DNA of 62,428 bases. Origin: Pseudomonas plecoglossicida NBRC 103162 = DSM 15088. Its GTDB lineage: Bacteria > Pseudomonadota > Gammaproteobacteria > Pseudomonadales > Pseudomonadaceae. Positions 15,657 to 23,532 of the stretch are shown here, piece by piece. The position numbers and the translations under genes are program-made. The notes beneath the pieces are model-generated. The model was given only the letters and a program-made list of their open reading frames with translations. It was not told where the DNA came from and made no database searches. Within the stretch, counting starts at the first letter, position 1; each line of letters opens with the position of its first letter. The stretch spans positions 1 to 62,428 of the forward strand of contig NZ_BBIV01000035.1 of assembly GCF_000730665.1 (NCBI RefSeq), in the 5' to 3' direction.

Positions 15657-16735
15657 GTCCCCTCCCGTGGCAGCGCCGCCAGCACACGCTTGAGCAGCTC
15701 GTCATGGCGGTAGCTGCCACCGCGGTCATCGCCGTAGCGCACGATCACCAGTTTCTGCGCGGGCAATACGTAAAGCGCCTGCCCCCAATGACCGAGGGCA
15801 GCAAAGGCATCTGCGGGTACGTCGGGCCAAGGTCGAGGGCTGCCCGGCAAGGGCTGGTTCAGCCACCAGTGGCCGCCAGGGTTGGCTTCACCGGGGATGG
15901 CCCGGGCCCGGGTGAACAACGCGCGGTTGAAGGCAATCCAGCTTGCCGGCAGCAACTGGCGATCGCGCCAGCGGCCTTCGCGCTGCATCAGCAGGCCGAT
16001 GCGCGCCAGGTCCCGGGCAGTGAGAAAAAGATAGGAAGAACCGACGAATGTGCCCGTGCCGTCTCGCTCCCAGACTGCGCTGGTGATGCCCAGCGGGGCG
16101 AACAGCGCCTGCCACGGGTAGTCGGCATAGGTTTGAGCATCGAGCATGCCGCGCAACGCGGCAGCCAGCACATTGCTATCACCGCTGGAATAGAGAAAAC
16201 GCAGGCCAGGTGTGTCGGCACTGGGACGGGCTGCCGTGTAGGCCGCCATGTCGTTGCGCCCGCTGGTGTAGAGCATGGCCACGACCGAGGACTTGAGCGG
16301 TGCGTACTCGTAGTCTTCCTGCCAATCCAGGCCGCTGGCCCAGTGCAACAAGTCCGCCAGACGCACATCGGGGTGAGCCTGCATCGGTGGATAGAAGCGC
16401 GCGGCCGGGTCTTGCAACTGGAACCGGCCCTCGCCCTGGGCGACGCCCAGTACGGTGGCCAGCACGCTCTTGCTCACCGACCAGGTCAGGTGGGCGCTGT
16501 TGGCGGTGGTGGGGGGGCTGTAGCGTTCATGGACAATGCGGCCGTCGCGGATGATCAGCAGGGCGTCGGTACGGATGCCGCTGCGTTCGCTGGCGTTGCG
16601 TTGCGGGAAGGCGTAGGCGTCGACCGATTGCCAGTTGCTGGACACCGTGTCGATTGGCCAATCGGGGTCGGGCCAGTCTTCGGCCCAGGCAGGCATGGCG
16701 AACAGGCTGATGACGGCCAGCAGGGTCTTGAGCAT
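15653..16735 (-). CDS. periplasmic serine hydrolase (class C beta-lactamase fold)
   Basis: 360 aa: a signal peptide (MLKTLLAVISLFAMPAWA, 18 aa), then a penicillin-binding/beta-lactamase class C domain. The S-x-x-K nucleophile motif is SVSK (Ser86, Lys89), a second motif is the Tyr of YSSGDSN, and a C-terminal HWGQALYVLP segment follows. It is close to 6-aminohexanoate-dimer hydrolase/esterase-type enzymes rather than true beta-lactamases, so an amide or ester of envelope origin is a likelier substrate than a drug. It shares a 4-bp overlap with the 98-aa gene that follows. Confidence 0.85.
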   Translation of the reverse strand: MLKTLLAVISLFAMPAWAEDWPDPDWPIDTVSSNWQSVDAYAFPQRNASERSGIRTDALLIIRDGRIVHERYSPPTTANSAHLTWSVSKSVLATVLGVAQGEGRFQLQDPAARFYPPMQAHPDVRLADLLHWASGLDWQEDYEYAPLKSSVVAMLYTSGRNDMAAYTAARPSADTPGLRFLYSSGDSNVLAAALRGMLDAQTYADYPWQALFAPLGITSAVWERDGTGTFVGSSYLFLTARDLARIGLLMQREGRWRDRQLLPASWIAFNRALFTRARAIPGEANPGGHWWLNQPLPGSPRPWPDVPADAFAALGHWGQALYVLPAQKLVIVRYGDDRGGSYRHDELLKRVLAALPREGT

Positions 16736-16802
16736 GGGGCTTGCCTTGTTGGGGCTGCACAGCAGCCCCAGGTTCCAAAGGACCCCAGAGCTTCTCAAGC
16801 TT

Positions 16803-17690
16803 TCATGACAACCCTGCTGCAGTCCAAGCCTTGGCCAGACGCTTTTCCCGCGCAGCCGTGGCCAGCGCCAGCACGCCCTGGTCCCGCTGCCACAGCTGCG
16901 CCCACTGCACCGGCCCTGCCGACAGCGCCTCGTCGAGCGCCCCTCGCAGCGCCTGGAACTGGGCGAACAAGCCACCCAGCAACAAATGGCAGCCCACACT
17001 GTCGGCGCACTGGCGACTCCCCTCGGCGCAGCCCGCCAGCAATCCCAACAGGCGCAAGCGCAAATCCTGCGGCCAGCCACACTCCTGGGCGACGCCATAC
17101 AGCCAGGCAGCCAACGCCGCCAGCACGTAAAGATCCTCCAGCGAACGGAACGGTTTGACGTAGGCATCCCAACCGTCGCCCGCCAGCAACTCGCAGCTCG
17201 CATCCTGCAAGCGCAGCCGCCCATGCCCCACTTCAGGCATCAATGGCAAGGTCGGCAACGCTTCCAGCGTCACCCCAGGCTCGCCGGGGTAGACCACCGT
17301 CAAGTTCAACCGCGGCCCTTCGCCCGGCCCTTCGCTGCGCGCTGCCACCAGCAACCATTCGGCATCCAGCCCAGCGGTGACGAAATCCTTGCTGCCATTC
17401 AGGCGCAAGCCCTCGAGGCGCGTCTGCATGTCCGCCGGGCGCACGCTGCGCCGCTCCGTGGCGCACAGCGCGCCGAGACTGGCCGGAGCGCTGGGCCAGA
17501 GCACGCGCAGGGCTGCCTGGTAGCCCATCAGGAATGCCAGCCCAGGGGTGGCCATGGCGCGGCCTCCCAGCACCGCCAGTTCGAACGGGCAAGCCAAGCC
17601 GAGTCGTTCGAGCTGGGCACTGTAGGTCTCGCCAAGGGTGCCAGCCAGCGTCTGGCGCAGAGGGTCGTTGAGTCGTTGCAACCAAGCCAT
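16803..17690 (-). CDS. short acyl-CoA dehydrogenase-like protein
   Basis: 295 aa resembling the middle and C-terminal parts of acyl-CoA dehydrogenases (LRLNGSKDFVTAGLDAEWLLVAARSEG is the typical beta-barrel segment), but shorter than the usual 380 aa. The C-terminal helical domain is divergent and the usual catalytic Glu motif is not seen. It may be a non-canonical flavoprotein or a catalytically altered paralogue. AGGAG lies 6 nt before the ATG. It diverges from olsBA across the Pho-box-like array. Confidence 0.7.
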   Translation of the reverse strand: MAWLQRLNDPLRQTLAGTLGETYSAQLERLGLACPFELAVLGGRAMATPGLAFLMGYQAALRVLWPSAPASLGALCATERRSVRPADMQTRLEGLRLNGSKDFVTAGLDAEWLLVAARSEGPGEGPRLNLTVVYPGEPGVTLEALPTLPLMPEVGHGRLRLQDASCELLAGDGWDAYVKPFRSLEDLYVLAALAAWLYGVAQECGWPQDLRLRLLGLLAGCAEGSRQCADSVGCHLLLGGLFAQFQALRGALDEALSAGPVQWAQLWQRDQGVLALATAAREKRLAKAWTAAGLS

Positions 17691-17717
17691 CGCATGCTCC
17701 TCGTGGGGCTCTGGGGG

Positions 17718-17746
17718 CTGTCACGCAAGCATCACCAAAGGTTCAC
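17718..17746 (+). promoter_or_regulatory. Pho-box-like tandem repeat upstream of olsB
   Basis: Three 7-mers, CTGTCAC, GCATCAC and GGTTCAC, are separated by 4-nt spacers, so TCAC recurs exactly every 11 bp (17721, 17732, 17743). This is the architecture of PhoB direct-repeat sites; the first unit matches the consensus CTGTCAY fully, the others 4 of 7. It lies 88 bp before olsB, whose homologue is reported to be induced by phosphate limitation. Confidence 0.5.
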
Positions 17747-17834
17747 CGGCGTGACACCGCGCCTACCTAGGCTGACTTTGCACAACAAAGCCGACCGGCC
17801 GCAACCTTTCATGGCTGGCTTATGGAGACTCGCA

Positions 17835-18590
17835 ATGACTCGGATCGCTCGCTCTGGCGACAACAGCACTGAACGCCGTCTGCAAGCCGAACGCCTGGTT
17901 GGAGCAGCCGCCCTGCAAGAAGCACAGGCGCTGCGCTACAAAGTATTCAGCGCGCAATTCAAGGCCAAGCTCAAAGGCGCCGAACAGGGCCTGGACATGG
18001 ACGACTACGACGTACATTGCCGCCACATCGGCGTGCGCGACCTGAGCACCGGCGAGCTGGTGGCCACCACCCGCCTGCTCGACCACCAGGCTGCCAGCAG
18101 CCTGGGGCGTTTCTACAGTGAAGAAGAATTCAGCCTGCACGGCCTGTTGCAACTGCAAGGGCCGATCCTTGAGCTGGGGCGCACCTGTGTCGACCCCGAC
18201 TACCGCAATGGCGGCACCATCGCCATCCTCTGGGGCGAGCTGGCCGAAGTGCTCAACGAGGGTCGCTACAGTTACCTGATGGGCTGCGCCAGCATCCCGA
18301 TGCAGGATGGCGGCGTGCAAGCCCATGCAATCATGCAACGCCTGCGCGAACGCTACCTGTGCACCGAACACCTGCGTGCCGAACCGAAGAACCCGCTGCC
18401 CTCCCTGGCTCTGCCGAACAACGTCATCACCGAAATGCCGCCGCTGCTCAAGGCTTACATGCGCCTGGGTGCCAAGATCTGCGGAGAGCCCTGCTGGGAC
18501 GAGGATTTCCAGGTGGCCGATGTATTCATCCTGCTCAAGCGTGACGACCTCTGCCCGCGCTACGCGCGCCACTTCAAGGCGGCCGTCTGA
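17835..18590 (+). CDS. olsB: L-ornithine N(alpha)-acyltransferase
   Basis: A 251-aa GNAT-like enzyme that joins a 3-hydroxy fatty acid from acyl-ACP to ornithine, giving lyso-ornithine lipid. The sequence shows the family's LRYKVFSAQF and LELGRTCVDPDYRNGGTI signatures. GGAG lies about 9 nt before the ATG at 17835. Its stop codon overlaps the olsA start by one base, so the pair is cotranslated. Ornithine lipids replace phospholipids under phosphate starvation, which fits the Pho-box-like array upstream. Confidence 0.92.
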   Translation: MTRIARSGDNSTERRLQAERLVGAAALQEAQALRYKVFSAQFKAKLKGAEQGLDMDDYDVHCRHIGVRDLSTGELVATTRLLDHQAASSLGRFYSEEEFSLHGLLQLQGPILELGRTCVDPDYRNGGTIAILWGELAEVLNEGRYSYLMGCASIPMQDGGVQAHAIMQRLRERYLCTEHLRAEPKNPLPSLALPNNVITEMPPLLKAYMRLGAKICGEPCWDEDFQVADVFILLKRDDLCPRYARHFKAAV

Positions 18591-19378
18591 TGCCCCGGCT
18601 GCGGGTGCTGGCCCGCCTCTCGCGGCTGCTGCTGGTGCTGCTGTTCGGCATGCTCATGGCCAGCGTCATTGCCGTCGGCGAACGCCTGGGGTTCAAGGCG
18701 CCACTCGACCGCCGCCAGCGCTGGGCCTGCCTGTTCATGAAGCGCCTGGTAGCCGCCCTGCCCTTCGACGTGCGGGTGATCGGCGAGCTGCCGCAACGGC
18801 CGATGCTGTGGGTCAGCAACCATGTCTCGTGGACCGACATTCCGCTACTCGGCATGCTGCTGCCTCTGTCGTTCCTGTCCAAGGCCGAAGTACGTCACTG
18901 GCCGCTGGCCGGCTGGCTGGCGGAAAAGGCCGGCACCCTGTTCATCCGCCGTGGCGGCGGCGACGGCCAGCGTTTGCGCGAGCAGATCGCGCAACAGCTG
19001 GGCCAGGCACGGCCGCTGCTGATCTTTCCTGAAGGCACCACCACCGACGGGCGCCAGTTGCGCACCTTCCACGGTCGCTTGCTGGCCGGTGCCATCGACC
19101 GGGGCATGGCCGTACAACCGGTGGCCATCCAGTATCTGCGGGGGGGCGAACCGGACCCGATTGCGCCGTTCATCGGCGATGACGATCTGGTTTCGCACCT
19201 GTTGCGGCTATTCGCCGAACCACGCAGCGAAGTGTGCATTCACCTGTTGCAGCCGATCGGCAGTGTGGGCAAGGAACGTGCGGCGCTGGCGTTCCAGGCG
19301 CAGCAGGCGATCGAGGTGGCGCTGTTCGGGGTTGGGGAGGTAGAGGTGGCGCCTCGCAAGCAGGCTCGGGCTGCCTGA
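18590..19378 (+). CDS. olsA: lyso-ornithine lipid O-acyltransferase (PlsC family)
   Basis: 262 aa with an N-terminal membrane helix (about residues 8-30) and the acyltransferase motifs NHVSWTD (His78, Asp83) and FPEGTT (146-151). It adds the second acyl chain to lyso-ornithine lipid at the inner membrane. The olsB-olsA order and one-base overlap are diagnostic. The alternative, a lysophosphatidate acyltransferase, is less likely given the neighbour. Confidence 0.92.
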   Translation: MPRLRVLARLSRLLLVLLFGMLMASVIAVGERLGFKAPLDRRQRWACLFMKRLVAALPFDVRVIGELPQRPMLWVSNHVSWTDIPLLGMLLPLSFLSKAEVRHWPLAGWLAEKAGTLFIRRGGGDGQRLREQIAQQLGQARPLLIFPEGTTTDGRQLRTFHGRLLAGAIDRGMAVQPVAIQYLRGGEPDPIAPFIGDDDLVSHLLRLFAEPRSEVCIHLLQPIGSVGKERAALAFQAQQAIEVALFGVGEVEVAPRKQARAA

Positions 19379-19399
19379 TCGAGGGTGACTGTACTGGCC

Positions 19400-19996
19400 T
19401 CATCGCCGGCAAGCCGGCGATGGGGCTCGTTTCGCCGCCGCAAATGCCTGCAACTGTGGATAGAAGGCGCGAAAATCCGCCAGCAACGGCTCGTACAACC
19501 GTTCCAGCTCGCCCATCACGCCCGTCATCCCCTCCGGCCGCGACAAGCGCCGGGCAATCCCCTTGAACACCTGCTCCAGGGTGACGAAATCGCCATAGGC
19601 CCCCAGCCAGTCGTCGGCCGCCATGAACGGCGCAATCCGTGCCAGCCGGCCTGGCAACGCCGGTTCCGCCAGCAACACCCGGTAGAAATCACCCGTGAAC
19701 TGCGCCAGCGGTTGCTCGGCATAATCCGCCCAATGCCGCGCCAGACAATGGTCGAAGAACACATCCAGGACGATCCCGGCAAAGCGCCGCCGCTCACGCG
19801 GAAAGCGCGCCAACGCCGCCAGGACCAGCGGGTGCTGGTCGGTATAGCTGTCGATATGCCGGTGCAAGCGGATGGCCGCCTCGAGGGCAGGCGGGAATCG
19901 GCCCTCCAGCGAGCCTTTGACGAAATCGCCATACAGGCTGCCCAGCAGTTGTTGCGGTGCCGGGCCACCCAGGTGCAAATGTGCGAGGTAGTTCAT
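19400..19996 (-). CDS. acpH: acyl carrier protein phosphodiesterase
   Basis: 198 aa of the AcpH (DUF479) family, which removes the phosphopantetheine arm from holo-ACP. Family features are MNYLAHLHLG at the start, GDFVKG, the His-rich LHRHID, and DVFFDHCLARHW. It faces olsA tail-to-tail. The last residues (PSPACRR) and the stop codon are encoded by a REP element, so the C-terminus has been altered by REP insertion or drift. Confidence 0.9.
   Translation of the reverse strand: MNYLAHLHLGGPAPQQLLGSLYGDFVKGSLEGRFPPALEAAIRLHRHIDSYTDQHPLVLAALARFPRERRRFAGIVLDVFFDHCLARHWADYAEQPLAQFTGDFYRVLLAEPALPGRLARIAPFMAADDWLGAYGDFVTLEQVFKGIARRLSRPEGMTGVMGELERLYEPLLADFRAFYPQLQAFAAAKRAPSPACRR
19401..19422. repeat. 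REP element inside the acpH 3' end
   Basis: A self-complementary short REP (CATCGCCGGC-AA-GCCGGCGATG). It supplies the last codons of acpH on the minus strand. Confidence 0.8.
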
Positions 19997-20023
19997 GTGC
20001 GCAGTCTAGCACCGGCCTCAGAC

Positions 20024-20124
20024 ATATCGTTATAACGCGATATAGCGATTCGTGCTCAGCTAAGCACCCATTCATATTTCAATATCGCGAAACAACGATT
20101 TATATTTCGTCCTATCGCGATATA
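20024..20124. promoter_or_regulatory. three-operator array before the arsR-type gene
   Basis: An AT-rich gap between acpH and the regulator with ATATCG-N8-CGATAT (20024-20043), ATATCG-N8-CGATTT (20082-20101), and the compact palindrome TATCGCGATA (20113-20122). The second copy overlaps a -10-like TATATT (20101-20106). The equal spacing and position argue for an autoregulated repressor binding region also covering the acpH side. Confidence 0.6.
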
Positions 20125-20146
20125 CCGGTACATCACGAGTGACGAC

Positions 20147-20449
20147 ATGAGCATCGATCTCGACGAAATCATCAAGGCCCTGGCCCATCCGGTCCGACGT
20201 GAAATCCTCCACTGGCTGAAAGACCCGGCCGCGCAGTTCCCTGACCAGCACCACAGCACCGAGCAGGGCGTCTGTGCCGGGCAGATCGACCAGCGCTGCG
20301 GCCTGTCGCAGTCGACCGTCTCCGCTCACCTGGCCACGTTGCAGCGGGCCGGGCTGATCAGCAGCCAGAAGATAGGCCAATGGCACTTCTTCAAGCGCAA
20401 TGAAACCCTTATCCAGGCGTTCCTCGAACAGCTGCGCCAAACACTCTGA
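20147..20449 (+). CDS. ArsR-family winged-helix repressor
   Basis: A 100-aa single-domain regulator: ALAHPVRREILHWL (alpha-1/2), recognition helix LSQSTVSAHLATLQRAGLI, and a wing (GQWHFFKRN). Classical metal-site Cys pairs of ArsR/SmtB (CxC in alpha-3) are not evident; Cys residues sit at GVCAGQIDQRC. This suggests a redox or electrophile signal rather than a metal, which is inference. It is 17 bp ahead of xenB in the same direction, so the pair forms a self-regulated detoxification operon. Confidence 0.88.
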   Translation: MSIDLDEIIKALAHPVRREILHWLKDPAAQFPDQHHSTEQGVCAGQIDQRCGLSQSTVSAHLATLQRAGLISSQKIGQWHFFKRNETLIQAFLEQLRQTL

Positions 20450-20466
20450 CAAGGCAGGTATTTCCC

Positions 20467-21516
20467 ATGACCACGCTTTTCGATCCGATCCAGCTGGGCG
20501 ATCTGCAACTGCCCAACCGCATCATCATGGCGCCGCTGACCCGCTGCCGCGCCGACGAGGGCCGGGTGCCCAATGCGCTGATGGCCGAGTACTACGTGCA
20601 GCGCGCCAGCGCCGGGCTGATCCTCAGCGAAGCCACTTCGGTATCGCCGATGGGCGTCGGCTACCCGGACACCCCGGGCATCTGGAACGACCAGCAGGTA
20701 CGCGGCTGGAACAATGTCACCAAGGCCGTGCACGCCGCTGGCGGGCGCATCTTCCTGCAGTTGTGGCATGTCGGCCGCATCTCCCACCCCAGCTACCTGA
20801 ACGGCGAGTTGCCGGTGGCACCCAGCGCGATCCAGCCCAAGGGCCATGTCAGCCTGGTGCGCCCGATCACCGAGTACCCCACCCCGCGTGCGCTGGAAAC
20901 CGAAGAAGTCGCCGATATCGTCGAGGCCTACCGCTGCGGGGCCGAGAACGCCAAGGCGGCCGGCTTCGATGGCGTGGAAATCCACGGCGCCAATGGCTAT
21001 CTGCTCGACCAGTTCCTGCAGAGCAGCACCAATCAGCGCACCGACCGTTACGGTGGTTCTCTGGAAAACCGCGCGCGGCTGCTGCTGGAGGTGACGGATG
21101 CGGCCATCGAGATCTGGGGGCCGGGACGGGTGGGCGTGCACCTGGCGCCGCGTGCCGACTCCCATGACATGGGCGACGCCGACCGCGGCGAAACCTTCAC
21201 CTATGTGGCTCGGGAACTGGGCAAGCGTGGCATCGCCTTCATCTGCTCGCGGGAGAAGCAAGCCGACGACAGCATCGGCCCGCAGATCAAGGCAGCCTTC
21301 GGCGGCCCCTACATCGTCAACGAGCGGTTCGACAAGGCCAGTGCCAGTGCCGCCCTGGCCAATGGCAGCGCGGATGCAGTAGCGTTCGGTGTGCCGTTCA
21401 TCGCCAACCCGGACCTGCCGGCGCGCTTGGCGGCGGATGCGCCACTGAACCAGGCGCATCCGGAGACCTTCTATGCCAAGGGGCCGGTGGGGTATATCGA
21501 TTATCCGCGGTTGTAA
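20467..21516 (+). CDS. xenB: Old Yellow Enzyme-family alkene/xenobiotic reductase
   Basis: A 349-aa FMN enzyme that reduces activated alkenes and nitro/nitrate-ester compounds with NAD(P)H. The OYE fold is clear: NRIIMAPLTR at the N-terminus, QLWHVGRISHP, the substrate-binding pair in EIHGANGYLLDQFLQ (His/Asn), and RYGGSLENRAR. It closely resembles XenB/NemA. Its ArsR-type repressor lies directly upstream. Confidence 0.92.
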   Translation: MTTLFDPIQLGDLQLPNRIIMAPLTRCRADEGRVPNALMAEYYVQRASAGLILSEATSVSPMGVGYPDTPGIWNDQQVRGWNNVTKAVHAAGGRIFLQLWHVGRISHPSYLNGELPVAPSAIQPKGHVSLVRPITEYPTPRALETEEVADIVEAYRCGAENAKAAGFDGVEIHGANGYLLDQFLQSSTNQRTDRYGGSLENRARLLLEVTDAAIEIWGPGRVGVHLAPRADSHDMGDADRGETFTYVARELGKRGIAFICSREKQADDSIGPQIKAAFGGPYIVNERFDKASASAALANGSADAVAFGVPFIANPDLPARLAADAPLNQAHPETFYAKGPVGYIDYPRL

Positions 21517-21546
21517 GTGAGATAGCTGGGGCCGCTTTGCGACCCA

Positions 21547-21566
21547 ATCGCCGGCAAGCCGGCGAT
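21547..21566. repeat. single REP element
   Basis: The short self-complementary form ATCGCCGGC-AA-GCCGGCGAT between the convergent xenB and coiled-coil protein genes. Confidence 0.8.
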
Positions 21567-21582
21567 CAAGGCTCAGCTGATC

Positions 21583-22404
21583 TCAAGGTCGGGCATTGAT
21601 CTGCTGCTGCAGGTTCTGGATCTGGCTCTGCAGGGTATTGAGGTTGCGCGTGGTCTGCCCGCGGAAGGCATCGAACTCCTGCACGGTCGCGCCGCTCGAG
21701 GAAGACGTGCGGTTCTCCATCTGGGTCTTGAGCACCAGTACGTCCTGTTCAAGGCTGTAGACGGCCGCTTTCAGGTTGCCCTGCTTCTTCAGCGCCGCCA
21801 CTTCATCGTTCAGGCTCTTGAACTGACCCTCGAGCTTGCCGCCATCCACCTGCCCGGAGCGCAGTGCCGCCAACTCGCCATTCACCGCTTTCAACTGCGC
21901 CTGCAACTGAGCCTGCAGCTCGGTAACCGCTTTCTGCTGTTCACGGGTATCGGCCAGCACCTGCTCCAGGCGCTTGCCCAGGTCGCCGGTCTGGCCAGCC
22001 ACGCCCTGCTGCTGCTTGCCCTGCTCGGCCAGGCTGGACTGCAACTGGCGAATCTGCAGCTTCAACGCCTCGCTGCCGGTATTGACGGTGGATTCGCTGG
22101 CGTCGACCTTGCCGCTGATGGCCTGCAAGCGTCCGGCGGCTTCCTCGCTGATGCGGGCAAAGCTTTCCTGGGTAGCCACCAGCTGCTGCTCCATCAGCGA
22201 GATCTGCTGGAAACTCCACCCCCCCAACCCCGCCAGGGCAATGAACGATGCTGCCAGCAATGCCCAGAGCGGGCCAGTGCTGACCGGCTTCGCGGCTTTG
22301 CGGCGGCTGCGCGAAACGTGTGCGGGCAGCAGTTCATCGTCATCAGGGGTGCCGGCACGCAAGGTGGGCACATCATCGAAATCGTCGTGGGCATCGTTAC
22401 GCAT
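21583..22404 (-). CDS. single-pass membrane protein with long coiled coil
   Basis: 273 aa: an acidic cytoplasmic N-terminus with a basic patch (SRSRRKAAK), one transmembrane helix (about residues 44-66), then a long coiled coil rich in Gln, Leu and Glu to the end. No enzyme domain is present. It looks like a periplasm-facing scaffold or tether; the family name is not known to me. I choose the ATG at 22404 (MRNDAHDDF), with a weak ribosome site. It lies 87 bp downstream of the epimerase gene in the same direction, possibly cotranscribed. Confidence 0.75.
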   Translation of the reverse strand: MRNDAHDDFDDVPTLRAGTPDDDELLPAHVSRSRRKAAKPVSTGPLWALLAASFIALAGLGGWSFQQISLMEQQLVATQESFARISEEAAGRLQAISGKVDASESTVNTGSEALKLQIRQLQSSLAEQGKQQQGVAGQTGDLGKRLEQVLADTREQQKAVTELQAQLQAQLKAVNGELAALRSGQVDGGKLEGQFKSLNDEVAALKKQGNLKAAVYSLEQDVLVLKTQMENRTSSSSGATVQEFDAFRGQTTRNLNTLQSQIQNLQQQINARP

Positions 22405-22491
22405 GGATGGCTTCAACCGCAGTAGTAGCAAAGAGGCATGAGTATAAACCGCTCGCGCGGCGCACTGATGACCATCATCAGCGGGTCAGGT

Positions 22492-23487
22492 TCACTGGCC
22501 AAACGGTTGATGCTTCCACCAGGCGCAGAATTCATCCAGCGCTGTCCACAGGTTCACCTTGGGCTGGTAATCCAGGAATTGGCGGGCGCGGCTGATATCC
22601 AGAGTGAAATCGCGGCTCATCACCTGCATTGCGGTGCGCGACAGGGTCGGTTGCGGGCGCCCGGGCCAGAGCATGCAGGCACCCTCGTTCAGCGCGGCCA
22701 GGCTGTAGGCCAGGCCGTATGAACGATAACGGGTGACCTGGGGCAGCTGCATCTGGCGCATCACATAGTTCACCACATCCCAGAGCGGCAGCGGGTGGCC
22801 GTTGCTGATGTTGTAGGCCTGGCCCAAGGCACGGTCTTCGGCGAACAGCGCACTGAGCAACGCTTCGTTGAGGTTGTGCACACTGGTGAAATCGACCTTG
22901 TTCAGGCCGTTGCCGATGATCGCCACGCGGTGCTTGCGCTGCATCTGCATCAGCCGCGGGAAAATGCTGGCGTCACCCGCTCCGGTGACGAAGCGTGGGC
23001 GCAGCGCCAGCACCTCCAGGCCGAACTCCTGGGCACCGAACACCTTTTGCTCGGCCAGGTGCTTGGTCAGCGCATAGTGGTCGTGGAAACGGCGCGGCAG
23101 CTGATCTTCGCGGATGTCCACACGCGAGCGGCCGTTGAAATAGATCGACGGCGACGACAGGTGCACCAGGCGGCGCACATGTTCCTTGAGGCAGCCCTCG
23201 ACGACATTTTCGGTGACCACCACGTTGCCTTGGTGGAAGTCCTGGTAGCGCCCCCAGGTACCCACCGCACCGGCGCAATGCACCACGGCCTCGACGCCCT
23301 GGCACAGGCGCCGGGCAAGCTCGGCATCGCCCAGGTCGCCGGGGATGAACTGCGCGCCGCGCTTGACCAGGTGCTCGACACCTTCGGCGCGCCGGCCGCT
23401 GACCCGCACGTCCAGGCCCTGCTCCAGGGCAAAGCGCGCAAAGCGCCCGCCAATGAAGCCGCTCGCGCCGGTGACCAGAATTCGCAT
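22492..23487 (-). CDS. NAD(P)-dependent epimerase/dehydratase (extended SDR)
   Basis: A 331-aa extended short-chain dehydrogenase. The Rossmann motif is GASGFIG (7-13) and the catalytic Tyr/Lys lie in YALTK (138-142), with an upstream Ser (LSSPSIYF, 111-116). It resembles 3-beta-hydroxysteroid dehydrogenase/isomerase-like and sugar epimerase members, so the substrate is open. GGAG lies 7 nt before the ATG. The neighbouring coiled-coil membrane protein does not clarify the substrate. Confidence 0.82.
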   Translation of the reverse strand: MRILVTGASGFIGGRFARFALEQGLDVRVSGRRAEGVEHLVKRGAQFIPGDLGDAELARRLCQGVEAVVHCAGAVGTWGRYQDFHQGNVVVTENVVEGCLKEHVRRLVHLSSPSIYFNGRSRVDIREDQLPRRFHDHYALTKHLAEQKVFGAQEFGLEVLALRPRFVTGAGDASIFPRLMQMQRKHRVAIIGNGLNKVDFTSVHNLNEALLSALFAEDRALGQAYNISNGHPLPLWDVVNYVMRQMQLPQVTRYRSYGLAYSLAALNEGACMLWPGRPQPTLSRTAMQVMSRDFTLDISRARQFLDYQPKVNLWTALDEFCAWWKHQPFGQ

Positions 23488-23532
23488 GTATGACTCCGCG
23501 TTGATTTCAGATGCAACAGACGCCGGCCACGG

